A DNA stretch of 47,556 nt from Akkermansia sp. (GCA_017477935.1 JAFVIC010000005.1:1-47556), one strand, 5' to 3'; positions 16,501-23,929 are shown, counted from the first letter of the stretch. Notes: generated by a model from the letters alone, not told the origin. Program-made: numbers and translations.

Positions 16501-17740
16501 CCTCACTCTTACAGATAGCGAGGTAGGCGATGTCGGCGTGCTGGAGAAAGTACGGGCATTCCTGGCAGCTGCCACCGTACACGACCGCGTGGTACTCTAC
16601 ATAGCCGGCCACGGCATGCTGGATAACAAGCTGGATTACTACTACGCCCCGCATGGCTTCGACCCGGAGCGCATTGCCGAAACCGGCATCTCGCTGGAAG
16701 CCCTGGTCGCTTGCCTGCAAAGTGCAGCACCCCGCAAGCGCCTGCTGATGATGGACACCTGCCACTCAGGCCAGTTGGGTGAAGCCGGCGAAGAACAGCT
16801 GGCGCTGGCCGGCATGCAGCTGCCGCATGGCGTGCGCGCCGTGCAGAACCGCGGCATGAAGGTGAAAAAAGCCACCACCGGCCTGAGCACAGCCCAGACC
16901 AAGCGCTACATAGAAGATATGTTCTCCATGGGCAATACCTACCGCGGCGTCAACATCATCGCAGCCTCGGCCGGTGCCGAATTTGCCATGGAGTCCGATG
17001 AGTGGAAAAACGGCGTATTCTGTGCAGCCGTCTGCCGCAGCCTCGACGGCAGTGCCGATTACGATAAAAACGGCCTGACCACCATCGGTGAACTGCAGAA
17101 CACAATCGCTCACCTGGTAAAAGAGCTCACAGGCGGCCGCCAGAACATCAGCACCGTCGCGCTCGAAGATGAAACAGTCCCCCTGTGCGGAGAGCCGGTT
17201 AAAGAGGAAATTATAACACGAGAGGATTATCAGGCAGAATATGAGGCACAATCCGCCGCTGAACCCGCCCAAACAACCACCACCCCTGTCGGTCCCCTGC
17301 ACCAGGCTGTGGAAGATGATGACCGCTTCTTGATGAGAAGCTCCCTGGAATCCGGCTCACCTCTCGAAGCGAGGGATGCTCAGGACCGCACACCGCTCAT
17401 GCTTGCAGCCGTGCGCAACAGGGTCATGGCCACACGCACACTTGCCGAAGCCGGCGCTAATGTAAACGCCGCCTCGACCCAATACGGTACCACCGCCCTC
17501 ATGATGGCCGCGATGGAAGGCAACGCCGAGGTAACAACCGAATTGCTTCGCCTCGGTGCCAATGTGAACGCGGTGAACAAATCAGGCTACACAGCACTCA
17601 TACTCTCCGCCAGGAACGGTCATGAACCCGTGGTACGCGCGCTCCTGCAAGCCGGTGCCAACAAGACCTTACGCGACAGCAGCGGCAAGAGCGCTGCGGA
17701 TTACGCCACAACTCCGGCGCTGAAGCAACTCCTGCAATAA
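13589..17740 (+). CDS. secreted caspase-family protein flanked by ankyrin repeats
   Basis: 1383 residues. A signal peptide (to about 22) is followed by ankyrin repeats (25-172; TPLMVAAM, TTALMMAAMNG, FTALMLAAQKGH), a long region (about 200-830) that may form a beta-propeller, an Ig-like stretch (about 845-925), a caspase/metacaspase-like domain (about 930-1170) and a second ankyrin block (1235-1383) closely resembling the first. The caspase dyad is intact: His1008 in YIAGHGML and Cys1058 in MDTCHSGQ. Propeller-Ig-caspase proteins are known in bacteria; ankyrin blocks at both ends with export are, to my knowledge, unusual. A processed substrate or self-cleavage in the periplasm is possible but unproven. 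The stop is 2 bases from the convergent mnmE stop, with no terminator between. Confidence 0.85.
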   Translation: MHNTVLTSIALSLCLTLPAAAAVSYPLHDAVKAGKPSQVKATLDSSRVNQRNGADMTPLMVAAMYDRASSARSLLAAGARPDEATANYGTTALMMAAMNGYHEVVEVLVQNGADLNLRNKSGFTALMLAAQKGHAQVVRLLLLAGADPAVTDLSNRTAHAHAATDEIRALLTAAPAAPAAPKVGTARQNRPAPTGPVLEVVIPTTGKSLKFPQDLWNRVKAVNARLEKVLAPQDYGYLLACQLFWWQEKEIKRKSPDEFDGLTTEINTVPELVSRLEAIAEKPETIRYNTPSHWQKNETQGVREREFITDLTDEYVTADENIIVGLSINETNRYSFWDSRTGHLQNRLISYSGYPDVPTYTTDGHYWMYPVGEVEGPSVPFLGWYATQDLPMSAAELLNPLTGDVRLPMYDLLGLDDLSQFTSFTGEVATDVIHGEALTAWQRSGADYLGLGELKVWSSSSAGYAMMLFRTTPLFYAGGKNTGFTAVNANNLSFTVDLGNLTYRKTAHAGELPLISPAWLKPENYSQQAKDHPMLSTLSSEATELLATLKPVPYEVEGVDKSEYSSQPGQYSLACAGLPVTADDVAVYVMSNQAYMQEEIIQSWGQWVMFIRKGEQLFYAADGEKISEFSGTVHSQKPAEGQEALNYWRLAHILHVETNGQHADVMVNHFSNTRVYRIDFTTRKMQVLKEYPCGSPGNQRAFYVPGLRLLVQPVTAHRSELLRMDDAWNAEKVADLYMTRHGDYAVVLPNGHYAGSPGCEKLLEFAEGERVLGMDALAPWRNRPAEVLSALGGDSDSIAALHATTGRWLRRQGYHADSMPDEPGMNNFPVAEVALPPLNIEKETLEFDVTLRAAGRAITGLSVRADGAEIPQTWSADLLIPAGQSKTVTVQVPLATGQNWLEVTPVDSMGLVGDKQRFRTIHAGKYDSELYVVTLGVSDYADDGLDLQYAAKDARDLAEAFNKHGHGRVRTLTLTDSEVGDVGVLEKVRAFLAAATVHDRVVLYIAGHGMLDNKLDYYYAPHGFDPERIAETGISLEALVACLQSAAPRKRLLMMDTCHSGQLGEAGEEQLALAGMQLPHGVRAVQNRGMKVKKATTGLSTAQTKRYIEDMFSMGNTYRGVNIIAASAGAEFAMESDEWKNGVFCAAVCRSLDGSADYDKNGLTTIGELQNTIAHLVKELTGGRQNISTVALEDETVPLCGEPVKEEIITREDYQAEYEAQSAAEPAQTTTTPVGPLHQAVEDDDRFLMRSSLESGSPLEARDAQDRTPLMLAAVRNRVMATRTLAEAGANVNAASTQYGTTALMMAAMEGNAEVTTELLRLGANVNAVNKSGYTALILSARNGHEPVVRALLQAGANKTLRDSSGKSAADYATTPALKQLLQ

Positions 17741-17742
17741 AC

Positions 17743-19080
17743 CTATTTCCCCAGGCAGAATGTAGCAAACACACGCGTCAGGATATCCTCCGTATCCACC
17801 CGACCGGATATGGAGCCCAGGGCATCGAGCGCGGCGCGCAGGTCAACATCCGTGAACTCGGGGGACTGCCCCGAGAGCAGCCCCTCGCGAGCCGCCGCCA
17901 GGAATTCAAGAGCCTGTTGCAGGGCATAGCGATGGCGTGTATTGATGGCGGCCAGGTTGTCCAGCTCACGCCCCTGCTGCAAGAACAAAGCCTCTATCGC
18001 AGCCGAGAGCGCCTCGGCTCCCTGCCCGCTGAGGCACGACAACCGTATGGCTTGCTGCCCTGCCCATTCCGGGTGCTCCGGCAGGTCGCACTTGTTGAGC
18101 AGCAGCAGATGGGCTGCACCGTTCAGTTCCAGTTGGGGGCGCGCAGGCGGCAGAGTGCTGTCCGCCACCTCCAGCACCAGGTCAGCCTCGGCCCCGGCAC
18201 GACGACTGCGCTCCATGCCGGCCAGTTCTATCGCATCGGCACTCTCATGCAAACCGGCAGTATCGATGAGCCGCAGGCGCAATCCGCCCAGACTCACGCT
18301 CTCCTCAATCGTGTCTCGCGTAGTACCGGCCGTAGAGCTGACGATAGCTCTTTCATAGCCCAACAACATGTTAAGCAGGCTCGATTTACCCACATTGGGC
18401 GGCCCCACGATGGCCGTGCGCACGCCCTCGCGCAACAATCGCCCCTCATCTGCCGTGGCCAGCAGGGCACGAAGCTCAGTCGTTACGGCATCTACCCCCT
18501 CCACCAACTGTTGCGTGGTATCGGGTGCTATATCTTCCTCGGGAAAATCAATATAAGCCTCTACATGTGCCGCAACGGAAATCAAGCGATCAACGGCTGC
18601 TGCCACACGGCTACTGATGGCACCATGCAACTGGTTATGCGCGGCACGCAGGGCCAGGTCACTGCCGGCGCTGATAACATCCATCACAGCCTCGGCCTGG
18701 GTCAAATCCATCTTTCCATTCTCAAATGCGCGGCGGGAAAACTCCCCCGGCTCTGCCGGGCGAGCCCCACAGGCCAGCAGGCGCTCCAGCACGCGGCGTG
18801 TCACCAACATGCCGCCATGACAACTCAGCTCCACCACTTCCTCGCCCGTATAGCTGGCAGGCGCCGCAAAGTATGTCGCCACCACATCATCTATCACCCT
18901 ACCGGCACTGTCTTTCACCCGTACCAAGGTTGCCCGGCGGGGCTGCAATTCCCGCCCGCTGCACGCGCGCAGCACACCCGGAGCACCCGGGCCACTCATG
19001 CGTATGACGGCTATCGCCCCGGTACCCGGTGGTGTCGCCACCGCTGCTATGGTGTCTGTCTCTGCTTGCATCTGCCGCAC
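17743..19080 (-). CDS. mnmE: tRNA uridine-5-carboxymethylaminomethyl modification GTPase
   Basis: With MnmG it modifies the wobble uridine of several tRNAs. 445 residues from a GTG. It begins with the tetrahydrofolate-binding domain (DTIAAVATPPGTGAIAVIRMSG), then the G domain: P-loop GPPNVGKSS (226-234), switch region TAGTTRDTIEE, DTAGLH and NKCD. It ends FCLGK, the family's FCIGK-type C-terminus with the catalytic cysteine. The GTG at 19080 lies 7 bases after a TATATG -10-like box, suggesting a leaderless start; the ATG at 19071 is an alternative three codons later. Confidence 0.96.
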   Translation of the reverse strand: MRQMQAETDTIAAVATPPGTGAIAVIRMSGPGAPGVLRACSGRELQPRRATLVRVKDSAGRVIDDVVATYFAAPASYTGEEVVELSCHGGMLVTRRVLERLLACGARPAEPGEFSRRAFENGKMDLTQAEAVMDVISAGSDLALRAAHNQLHGAISSRVAAAVDRLISVAAHVEAYIDFPEEDIAPDTTQQLVEGVDAVTTELRALLATADEGRLLREGVRTAIVGPPNVGKSSLLNMLLGYERAIVSSTAGTTRDTIEESVSLGGLRLRLIDTAGLHESADAIELAGMERSRRAGAEADLVLEVADSTLPPARPQLELNGAAHLLLLNKCDLPEHPEWAGQQAIRLSCLSGQGAEALSAAIEALFLQQGRELDNLAAINTRHRYALQQALEFLAAAREGLLSGQSPEFTDVDLRAALDALGSISGRVDTEDILTRVFATFCLGK

Positions 19081-19087
19081 ATGGTCG

Positions 19088-19093
19088 CATATA
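19088..19093 (-). promoter_or_regulatory. possible mnmE -10 box
   Basis: TATATG on the minus strand, 7 bases before the GTG start. No good -35 box at standard spacing is visible (a TTGCAA is only 10 bases upstream), so this is tentative. Confidence 0.3.
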
Positions 19094-19169
19094 TCCCCTC
19101 TTTTTGCAACTGTTTTTGCCTTTTTTTTGCTAAAAATTGAAAATTATTCACAAAATTCACATTTTGGGC

Positions 19170-19197
19170 TTGCCAAACCGGATTTTTTGTGTATACT
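19170..19197 (+). promoter_or_regulatory. promoter of first twin lipoprotein
   Basis: TTGCCA (19170-19175), 16 bases, TATACT (19192-19197), giving a leader of about 65 bases. Confidence 0.65.
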
Positions 19198-19268
19198 GCG
19201 CGTCCCGACATTCCTACCCCTGGTTGTCGGCAGTCAACAAAAGCAACACATTAATAGACAAGAAAGTT

Positions 19269-19385
19269 ATGAAGACCATCGCTATTCTCGCTCTTACAGC
19301 CGCCGCCCTCGTGTCCTGCCAGCAGCAGCAGCAGCAGGTGACTCCCACTCCGGAGCCCGCTCCCGTTGCCCCCATCAAGAAGTAA
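19269..19385 (+). CDS. small poly-Gln lipoprotein, copy 1
   Basis: 38 residues: a lipoprotein signal with lipobox LVSC (Cys17), then six glutamines, then VTPTPEPAPVAPIKK. The mature peptide is only 22 residues, so it would be a lipid-anchored, Pro-rich tag with a basic end. Function unknown; entericidin-like or Lpp-like roles cannot be claimed from sequence. The ATG was chosen because it opens the signal peptide shared exactly with the second copy. Has its own promoter, a leader without Shine-Dalgarno sequence, and a UUCG-loop terminator. Confidence 0.75.
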   Translation: MKTIAILALTAAALVSCQQQQQQVTPTPEPAPVAPIKK

Positions 19386-19427
19386 GTTTGCAGAGCTTGC
19401 GCTCTGAATGTCTTTTTCATTGTTGTG

Positions 19428-19454
19428 CGCCCGACTTCGGTCGGGCGTCTTTTT
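19428..19454 (+). terminator. intrinsic terminator of lipoprotein copy 1
   Basis: CGCCCGAC (19428-19435), TTCG tetraloop, GTCGGGCG (19440-19447), then TCTTTTT. Confidence 0.9.
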
Positions 19455-19585
19455 GTTAACAACTCATTGATATTCAAGCCGAGTTAAACATCTATATCCT
19501 GTTATCCCCTGTATGTGAGGGATGTTATTCTGAATCTAACCCATTCTTAATACGCTATTTTTTTACAAAAAAGTTCATTTTAGGC

Positions 19586-19613
19586 TTGTCAAGAACGAAA
19601 AAATGAGTATACT
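19586..19613 (+). promoter_or_regulatory. promoter of second twin lipoprotein
   Basis: TTGTCA (19586-19591), 16 bases, TATACT (19608-19613); same geometry as the copy 1 promoter. Confidence 0.65.
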
Positions 19614-19679
19614 AAGCGCGCCTCCTTCCTACTCTTGGATGTTTGGGGCACTTCAACAATCAAAACTAGTCAAGATAAA

Positions 19680-19805
19680 ATGAAGACCATCGCTATTCTC
19701 GCCCTTACGGCCGCCGCTCTGGTTTCCTGCCAGCAGCAGCAGCAGCAGCAGGTGACTCCCGCTCCCACCCCGGAGCCCGCTCCCGTTGCCCCCATCAAGA
19801 AGTAA
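19680..19805 (+). CDS. small poly-Gln lipoprotein, copy 2
   Basis: 41 residues, nearly identical to copy 1: lipobox LVSC at Cys17, seven glutamines, then VTPAPTPEPAPVAPIKK. Nucleotide differences between the signal-peptide regions are few and mostly silent, which suggests purifying selection since duplication. The CAG tract differs by one unit, as expected from replication slippage. Has its own promoter and terminator, so the copies can be expressed separately. Function unknown. Confidence 0.75.
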   Translation: MKTIAILALTAAALVSCQQQQQQQVTPAPTPEPAPVAPIKK

Positions 19806-19842
19806 GTGAAGAAGGGTTTTAACCCTACCATCATTTTACTGG

Positions 19843-19873
19843 CGCGTCTGAGTTCAACTCAGACGCGTTTTTT
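19843..19873 (+). terminator. intrinsic terminator of lipoprotein copy 2
   Basis: CGCGTCTGAGT (19843-19853) pairs with ACTCAGACGCG (19857-19867) and is followed by six T. Confidence 0.9.
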
Positions 19874-19875
19874 AT

Positions 19876-19905
19876 TTGCCAAGGTCGGGTGAGGTCTGGT
19901 AGAAT
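19876..19905 (+). promoter_or_regulatory. promoter of the OppF-type gene, leaderless
   Basis: TTGCCA (19876-19881), 18 bases, TAGAAT (19900-19905); the ATG at 19912 follows after 6 bases. The -35 box begins just after the preceding terminator. Confidence 0.6.
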
Positions 19906-19911
19906 GCGGGC

Positions 19912-20694
19912 ATGGCATATCTGGAAATCAGGGAAGCGAGCGTACATTTCCCGGTGCGCAACACCTGGGGAAGTACCGGCGAAGTTGTGCGCGCGGTAGA
20001 CGGCGTGAGCCTGTCAGTTGAGAAAGGGCGCATACTCGGCCTGGTAGGCGAGAGCGGTTGCGGCAAGAGCACCCTCTCGCGCGCCATCATGCAACTGCAA
20101 CCGCTCACCTCCGGCAGCATATCACTGGCCGGCACCGAGCTGAGCAGCCTGAGCCCGGCCGAAGTACGCCGGAGGCGGCTGGATTTTCAGATGGTGTTTC
20201 AAGACCCGTACGCCTCCCTCAACCCGCGCTTCAGCATATTCAGCACCCTGGTCGAAGCCCTGAGCCGCCGCACCCCTCTGCCCCGACAGCAGCGGGAACA
20301 GGCTGTGGCCGAGCTCATGCAGCGCGTGGGGCTCAGCCCCGAGCACATGTACAAATACCCGCACGAGTTTTCCGGTGGCCAGCGGCAACGTGTAGCCATC
20401 GCCCGAGCCATTGCTCCGCAACCGGCACTGCTGCTGGCAGACGAACCGGTAAGCGCGCTGGATGTCTCCATACAAAGCCAGATTCTCAACCTGCTCAACG
20501 ACCTGACCCGCGAACTGGCACTCACCATGATTTTCATCTCACACGACCTGAGCGTTGTGCACTACATGGCTGACGACATTGCCGTCATGCGGCGTGGTCA
20601 GATTGTGGAATACGGCCCCGCCGAGCAGGTGTTCACCCACCCGCAGCACGAATATACCCGCAGCCTGCTCGCCGCAGCCCCGGGGGACTTCTGA
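19912..20694 (+). CDS. peptide/nickel ABC transporter ATPase, OppF/DppF type
   Basis: 260 residues. Walker A GESGCGKS (46-53), Q-loop [13 protein letters not shown] (the QDPYxSLNPR segment is diagnostic of Opp/Dpp ATPases), signature [13 protein letters not shown], Walker [16 protein letters not shown]-loop SHDLSVV and the C-terminal [13 protein letters not shown] motif are all intact. It energises oligopeptide uptake in characterised systems. Here it stands alone: no OppD partner, permease or binding protein lies in the window, and the next gene is prfB. Its partner genes may be elsewhere, or it may be an orphan. It has a leaderless promoter. Confidence 0.92.
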   Translation: MAYLEIREASVHFPVRNTWGSTGEVVRAVDGVSLSVEKGRILGLVGESGCGKSTLSRAIMQLQPLTSGSISLAGTELSSLSPAEVRRRRLDFQMVFQDPYASLNPRFSIFSTLVEALSRRTPLPRQQREQAVAELMQRVGLSPEHMYKYPHEFSGGQRQRVAIARAIAPQPALLLADEPVSALDVSIQSQILNLLNDLTRELALTMIFISHDLSVVHYMADDIAVMRRGQIVEYGPAEQVFTHPQHEYTRSLLAAAPGDF

Positions 20695-20767
20695 AACCAC
20701 AATCTACGGATTTACAAGCCTCAAAGCCATTTCCCCGTCTCAAACCACCCCGCAAGTTGCTATTTAC

Positions 20768-20796
20768 TTGACAAAACGGGCGGTGGTCTGTATACT
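20768..20796 (+). promoter_or_regulatory. prfB promoter, nearly leaderless
   Basis: TTGACA (20768-20773), 17 bases, TATACT (20791-20796). The ATG at 20806 comes 9 bases later. Confidence 0.75.
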
Positions 20797-20805
20797 GCGC
20801 GCCGT

Positions 20806-21913
20806 ATGGAGAACCAGACGACCAATATCGATCTCTCGACGCTTGACACGGAGGCCATGCGCAGCCGTCTTTCCGAGCTCGGGAGCTATCTTTGACCCCG
20901 CTACACTGCAAGCGAAAGTAGATGAACTGGACGCCCGCATGAGTGCGCCCGACTTCTGGGATGACCCGGCAGCGGCCCGTACCCTGATGGCTGAGGTAAA
21001 CCCGATTAAGCGCCGCCTGGAGCAATTCCGGGCATTGGAAAGCAAGCTCGAAGACGTCGAGGTAGCCATTGAAATGGCAGGCGAAGAGCCTGAGATGGCA
21101 GCCGATGCCGCGAGCGAGTACGAGAGTTTCGTGAAGAGCCTGCAGGAGTTCGAGCTTATCACCCTGCTCAACGGCCCGCACGACAACGCCGGCTGCTACA
21201 TTACCATTCACGCCGGTGCCGGCGGCACCGAGGCCTGCGACTGGGCCAGCATGCTGCTGCGCATGTACCTGCGTTACTGCGAACGTCACGGATTCAATAC
21301 CGAAATCATGGAAAGCACCGACGGCGATGAAGCCGGCATACGCTCCGTGACGGTGAAGATTGAGGGTGAATACGCCTACGGCTACCTGAAGAACGAGCGA
21401 GGAATTCACCGCCTGGTGCGCATGAGCCCCTTCGACTCCGCCGGTAAGCGCCACACCTCCTTCTGCTCGCTCGATGCCACGCCCGATATCTCAGACGATG
21501 TGGAAATCGAGGTGAAAGAGGCCGATGTGAAGATGGACACCTACCGCTCCGGCGGCAAGGGCGGTCAGAACGTGAACAAGGTGGAAACCGCCGTTCGACT
21601 GACCCACCTGCCCACCGGCATCATCGTAGCCTGTCAGACCCAGCGCTCACAGCTGCGCAACCGCGAAGAAGCCATGCGCATGCTCAAAGCCCGCCTGATT
21701 CAGCTGGAGGAAGACCGCAAGCGCGCCGAAGCTGACCGCCAGTACTCCGAGAAGGGCGACATCGCCTGGGGCAACCAGATTCGCTCCTACGTCTTCCAGC
21801 CCTACCAGATGGTGAAAGACCTGCGCACGGGCGTGGAATCCGGTAACATTCAGGATGTGATGGACGGCAACATCGATGCCTACATCGAGGGCATGCTGCG
21901 CCACAATATGTGA
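20806..21913 (+). CDS. prfB: peptide chain release factor 2, with programmed +1 frameshift
   Basis: Recognises UGA and UAA and triggers peptide release. The gene is split into two frames: 20806-20892 encodes 29 residues ending SYL, then an in-frame TGA (20893-20895); skipping T20893 restores the frame at GAC 20894 through to 21913, total 368 residues. The shift site CTT TGA C matches the conserved autoregulatory site, where RF2 shortage favours frameshifting. A GGAG element sits four bases before the CTT. In the main frame SPF at 207-209 (stop-codon recognition) and GGQ at 252-254 (peptidyl hydrolysis) are intact. The start is set by a promoter ending 9 bases upstream. A 17-bp inverted repeat follows. 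Confidence 0.96.
20881..20896 (+). promoter_or_regulatory. prfB +1 frameshift site with SD-like stimulator
   Basis: GGGAG (20881-20885) precedes TAT CTT TGA C (20887-20896). The slippery CTT, the in-frame UGA and the following C match the classic RF2 site; the purine-rich element could pair with the 16S anti-Shine-Dalgarno sequence. Confidence 0.9.
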
Positions 21914-21924
21914 TTTACCCTTGA

Positions 21925-21969
21925 CAATTTACCATTTACAATTTTCAACACATTGTAAATGGTAAATTG
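21925..21969. repeat. perfect 17-bp inverted repeat between prfB and trmD
   Basis: CAATTTACCATTTACAA (21925-21941) and its exact reverse complement (21953-21969) flank an 11-base spacer. It starts 12 bases after the prfB stop and ends 19 bases before trmD. It is AT-rich with no T-run. It could be a weak terminator, an mRNA-stabilising hairpin or an intergenic palindromic repeat. Confidence 0.8.
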
Positions 21970-21988
21970 CAAATTCGATATAGCTTTC

Positions 21989-22795
21989 ATGCTTACCATT
22001 GACGTACTGACCCTCTTCCCCGAGCTCATCAGCACCCCGCTCTCACAGAGCATCATGGGTCGCGCTGCCGACAAGGGGCTCATCAACGTGCGCGCCCACC
22101 AGCTGCGCGACTGGGCGCACGATAAACACCACCGTACGGACGACTACCTGTGCGGCGGCGGTCAGGGCATGCTCATGAAGTGTGAACCCATCTTCGAAGC
22201 CATCGAGCAACTGCGCCGGGAGAACACACGCGTCATCCTCATGACCCCGCAGGGACGCGTGTTCAACCAGAGCGTGGCGCGCGAGCTTGCTGCCCCCTGC
22301 CTGACAGAAGGAGCCGATGTACACTACATCGTGCTCTGCGGGCACTATGAGGGGGTTGACCAGCGCGTTATCGACAACCTGGTAGACCTCGAGCTCTCCA
22401 TAGGTGACTACATACTCACCAACGGAGCCATAGCCGCCGTGGTCGTCATCGATGCCGTGGCGCGCCTGCTGCCCGGAGCACTGGGGGATGCCCGCAGCAG
22501 CGAAGAAGAATCCTTCTCCAACGGCCTGCTCGAAGCCCCGGCCTACACCAAACCGAACGTCTTCCGCGACATGCCGGTACCCGAGGTATTCCTGTCAGGC
22601 AACCACAAGGCCATGGCTGAGTGGCGCTTCGAGCAGTCCCTGCAGCGCACCCGCACCAACCGCCCCGATTTGTATGAGGCCTGGGCCGCTGCACACCCTG
22701 AGCACTTCGCCCCCAAAAAGAAGAAGAAAAAGCCCACACCGCTCACCCACTACAAGCCCCGCCCCGGGCAACAGACACCACCCGAAAATAACTGA
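21989..22795 (+). CDS. trmD: tRNA (guanine(37)-N1)-methyltransferase
   Basis: Methylates G37 next to the anticodon using S-adenosylmethionine, preventing frameshift errors. 268 residues from the ATG that gives MLTIDVLTLFPELI, the family start; an earlier in-frame ATG (21959) lies inside the inverted repeat and adds unrelated residues. The trefoil-knot motifs are visible: YLCGGGQGMLMKCEP, CGHYEGVDQRV and SIGDYILTNGA, followed by EESFSNGLLEAPAYTKP. The C-terminus is extended by a lysine-rich tail (KKKKKKP). It is not in the usual rpsP-rimM-trmD-rplS operon; prfB is upstream here. Confidence 0.95.
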   Translation: MLTIDVLTLFPELISTPLSQSIMGRAADKGLINVRAHQLRDWAHDKHHRTDDYLCGGGQGMLMKCEPIFEAIEQLRRENTRVILMTPQGRVFNQSVARELAAPCLTEGADVHYIVLCGHYEGVDQRVIDNLVDLELSIGDYILTNGAIAAVVVIDAVARLLPGALGDARSSEEESFSNGLLEAPAYTKPNVFRDMPVPEVFLSGNHKAMAEWRFEQSLQRTRTNRPDLYEAWAAAHPEHFAPKKKKKKPTPLTHYKPRPGQQTPPENN

Positions 22796-22944
22796 ACTAT
22801 CGAGCCACAACAAAAAAATTGCATTTTTTTTGAACAGAACCCTCCCGGCGGACATCACAATAATCGAGAGAGCGCAGCAGTGTGCTTCTTGTGGGGTGAG
22901 TTACCCTGCAAGGTCTTTTTCATGTAATTTCAGAGTTGATCGAT

Positions 22945-22980
22945 ACGAACGGGAGAAGGCGCAAGCCCCCTCCCGTTCGT
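22945..22980 (+). other. long hairpin with GNRA loop upstream of the M23 gene
   Basis: ACGAACGGGAG (22945-22955) pairs with CTCCCGTTCGT (22970-22980); inside, GGC and GCC close a GCAA tetraloop, with two small internal bulges. No T-run follows, so it is a poor terminator. It ends about 45 bases before the next promoter. It may be the 3' end of a structured RNA or of the trmD transcript. The rest of 22796-23026 shows no gene. Confidence 0.6.
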
Positions 22981-23026
22981 TCGCTCAAGCTCCCTCCCGA
23001 AATTGCGGAAAACTTCGCTAATAAGC

Positions 23027-23055
23027 TTGCATAAAATCGACCTGTCCTGTATAAT
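23027..23055 (+). promoter_or_regulatory. promoter of the M23/OmpA/helicase operon
   Basis: TTGCAT (23027-23032), 17 bases, TATAAT (23050-23055). The ATG at 23066 is 10 bases further; in-frame ATGs at 23003 and 23054 are upstream of or inside the -10 box and are excluded. Confidence 0.75.
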
Positions 23056-23065
23056 GCGCGCGCGT

Positions 23066-23929
23066 ATGGCAAGGAAATGGTACAAGAACCCGTATAAAGC
23101 AACTTTCCTGCTGCTACTGGCAGTGGGCGTGGCGGCTGCGTGCTATACCTTTGCCGGTCGCGGCGGCGCTGCCGCCCGGGCAGAAGAAACCAAGCACAAC
23201 AAATACAGTGCAGCAGAACCGCTCAGCGGTCTGCCCGCCGACGGTATACACCCCGGGTACCTGCAACTCACGGCCGAGCAGATAGTACGCGTGCCGCTTG
23301 CAGATGGTTTTCAATGGCCTGTCGGGACCCCGACCATGGGGATGATGTACGACGCCCAGCCCTTCGCCGCCCTGAATGAAAAGCGAGGCGGCTACCACAC
23401 CGGGCAAGACCTCAACGGAATCGGCGGTGAAAACACCGATGAAGGCGAACCTGTGCACGCTGCTGCACGCGGGCTGGTGCTCTACAGCGGCACTCCCGGT
23501 CCCGGCTGGGGCAATGTCGTGGTGCTTGCCCACCGCCTGCCCGGCAGCAACGACATCATTCAGACCCTCTATGCCCACCTGGGGGAGCGCAAGGTACGCC
23601 CCGGTCAAACGGTGGGTCGCGGCCAGCAAATCGGCACCATCGGCACGGCTGACGGCGCCTACCTCGCGCACCTGCATTTCGAGGCCATGCGCTCTCTGGC
23701 GCAAGAGGCCGGCATGCCCGGCTACCACCCTGCCGGCACCATGAACCGCCTCGACCCCGCCACCCTCATCGCTGAGCACCCGGCCCCTGCCATAACCGAC
23801 CCGTACGAACAGGTGCGACGCCTGCTGATTATCGAAACCGCCAACGCAGCCCCCGCAAGCGCTACGCCGGTGCAACCCACCAACTCTTCCGACACTATTC
23901 AATTGAACCCCGCACAATTCCTGAAATAA
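23066..23929 (+). CDS. M23-family metallopeptidase (LytM type)
   Basis: 287 residues with an N-terminal membrane anchor (about 13-30) and a C-terminal peptidase domain. Zinc ligands are present: GYHTGQD (His111, Asp115) and AHLHF (His202, His204), with His171 in LYAHLGE as the likely catalytic residue. Such enzymes cut peptide cross-links in peptidoglycan; all key residues being intact argues for activity. The stop and the next ATG overlap in TAATG, so it is translationally coupled to the OmpA-like gene. The pairing suggests a cell-wall remodelling unit anchored by a peptidoglycan-binding partner. Confidence 0.88.
   Translation: MARKWYKNPYKATFLLLLAVGVAAACYTFAGRGGAAARAEETKHNKYSAAEPLSGLPADGIHPGYLQLTAEQIVRVPLADGFQWPVGTPTMGMMYDAQPFAALNEKRGGYHTGQDLNGIGGENTDEGEPVHAAARGLVLYSGTPGPGWGNVVVLAHRLPGSNDIIQTLYAHLGERKVRPGQTVGRGQQIGTIGTADGAYLAHLHFEAMRSLAQEAGMPGYHPAGTMNRLDPATLIAEHPAPAITDPYEQVRRLLIIETANAAPASATPVQPTNSSDTIQLNPAQFLK

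Larger units (their letters stand above)
19141..19805 (+). repeat. tandem duplication of a promoter plus lipoprotein gene
   Basis: Two copies of one unit, about 410 bases apart, share the promoter layout (16-base spacer, TATACT), part of the leader and almost the whole coding sequence. The copies differ in CAG number (six versus seven) and one short TPAP insertion. Intervening DNA and the two terminators differ. Confidence 0.8.

Noticed and set aside
17917..19140. 407-codon open frame on the plus strand over mnmE
   Set aside because: Antisense shadow of a well-recognised gene, rich in Gln, His and Arg as expected from mirrored GC-rich codons.
20555..20893. Continuous open frame from inside the OppF-type gene into prfB
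   Set aside because: The upstream part is out-of-frame translation of the ABC gene and spacer; the RF2 start is 20806 in another frame, joined by the programmed shift.
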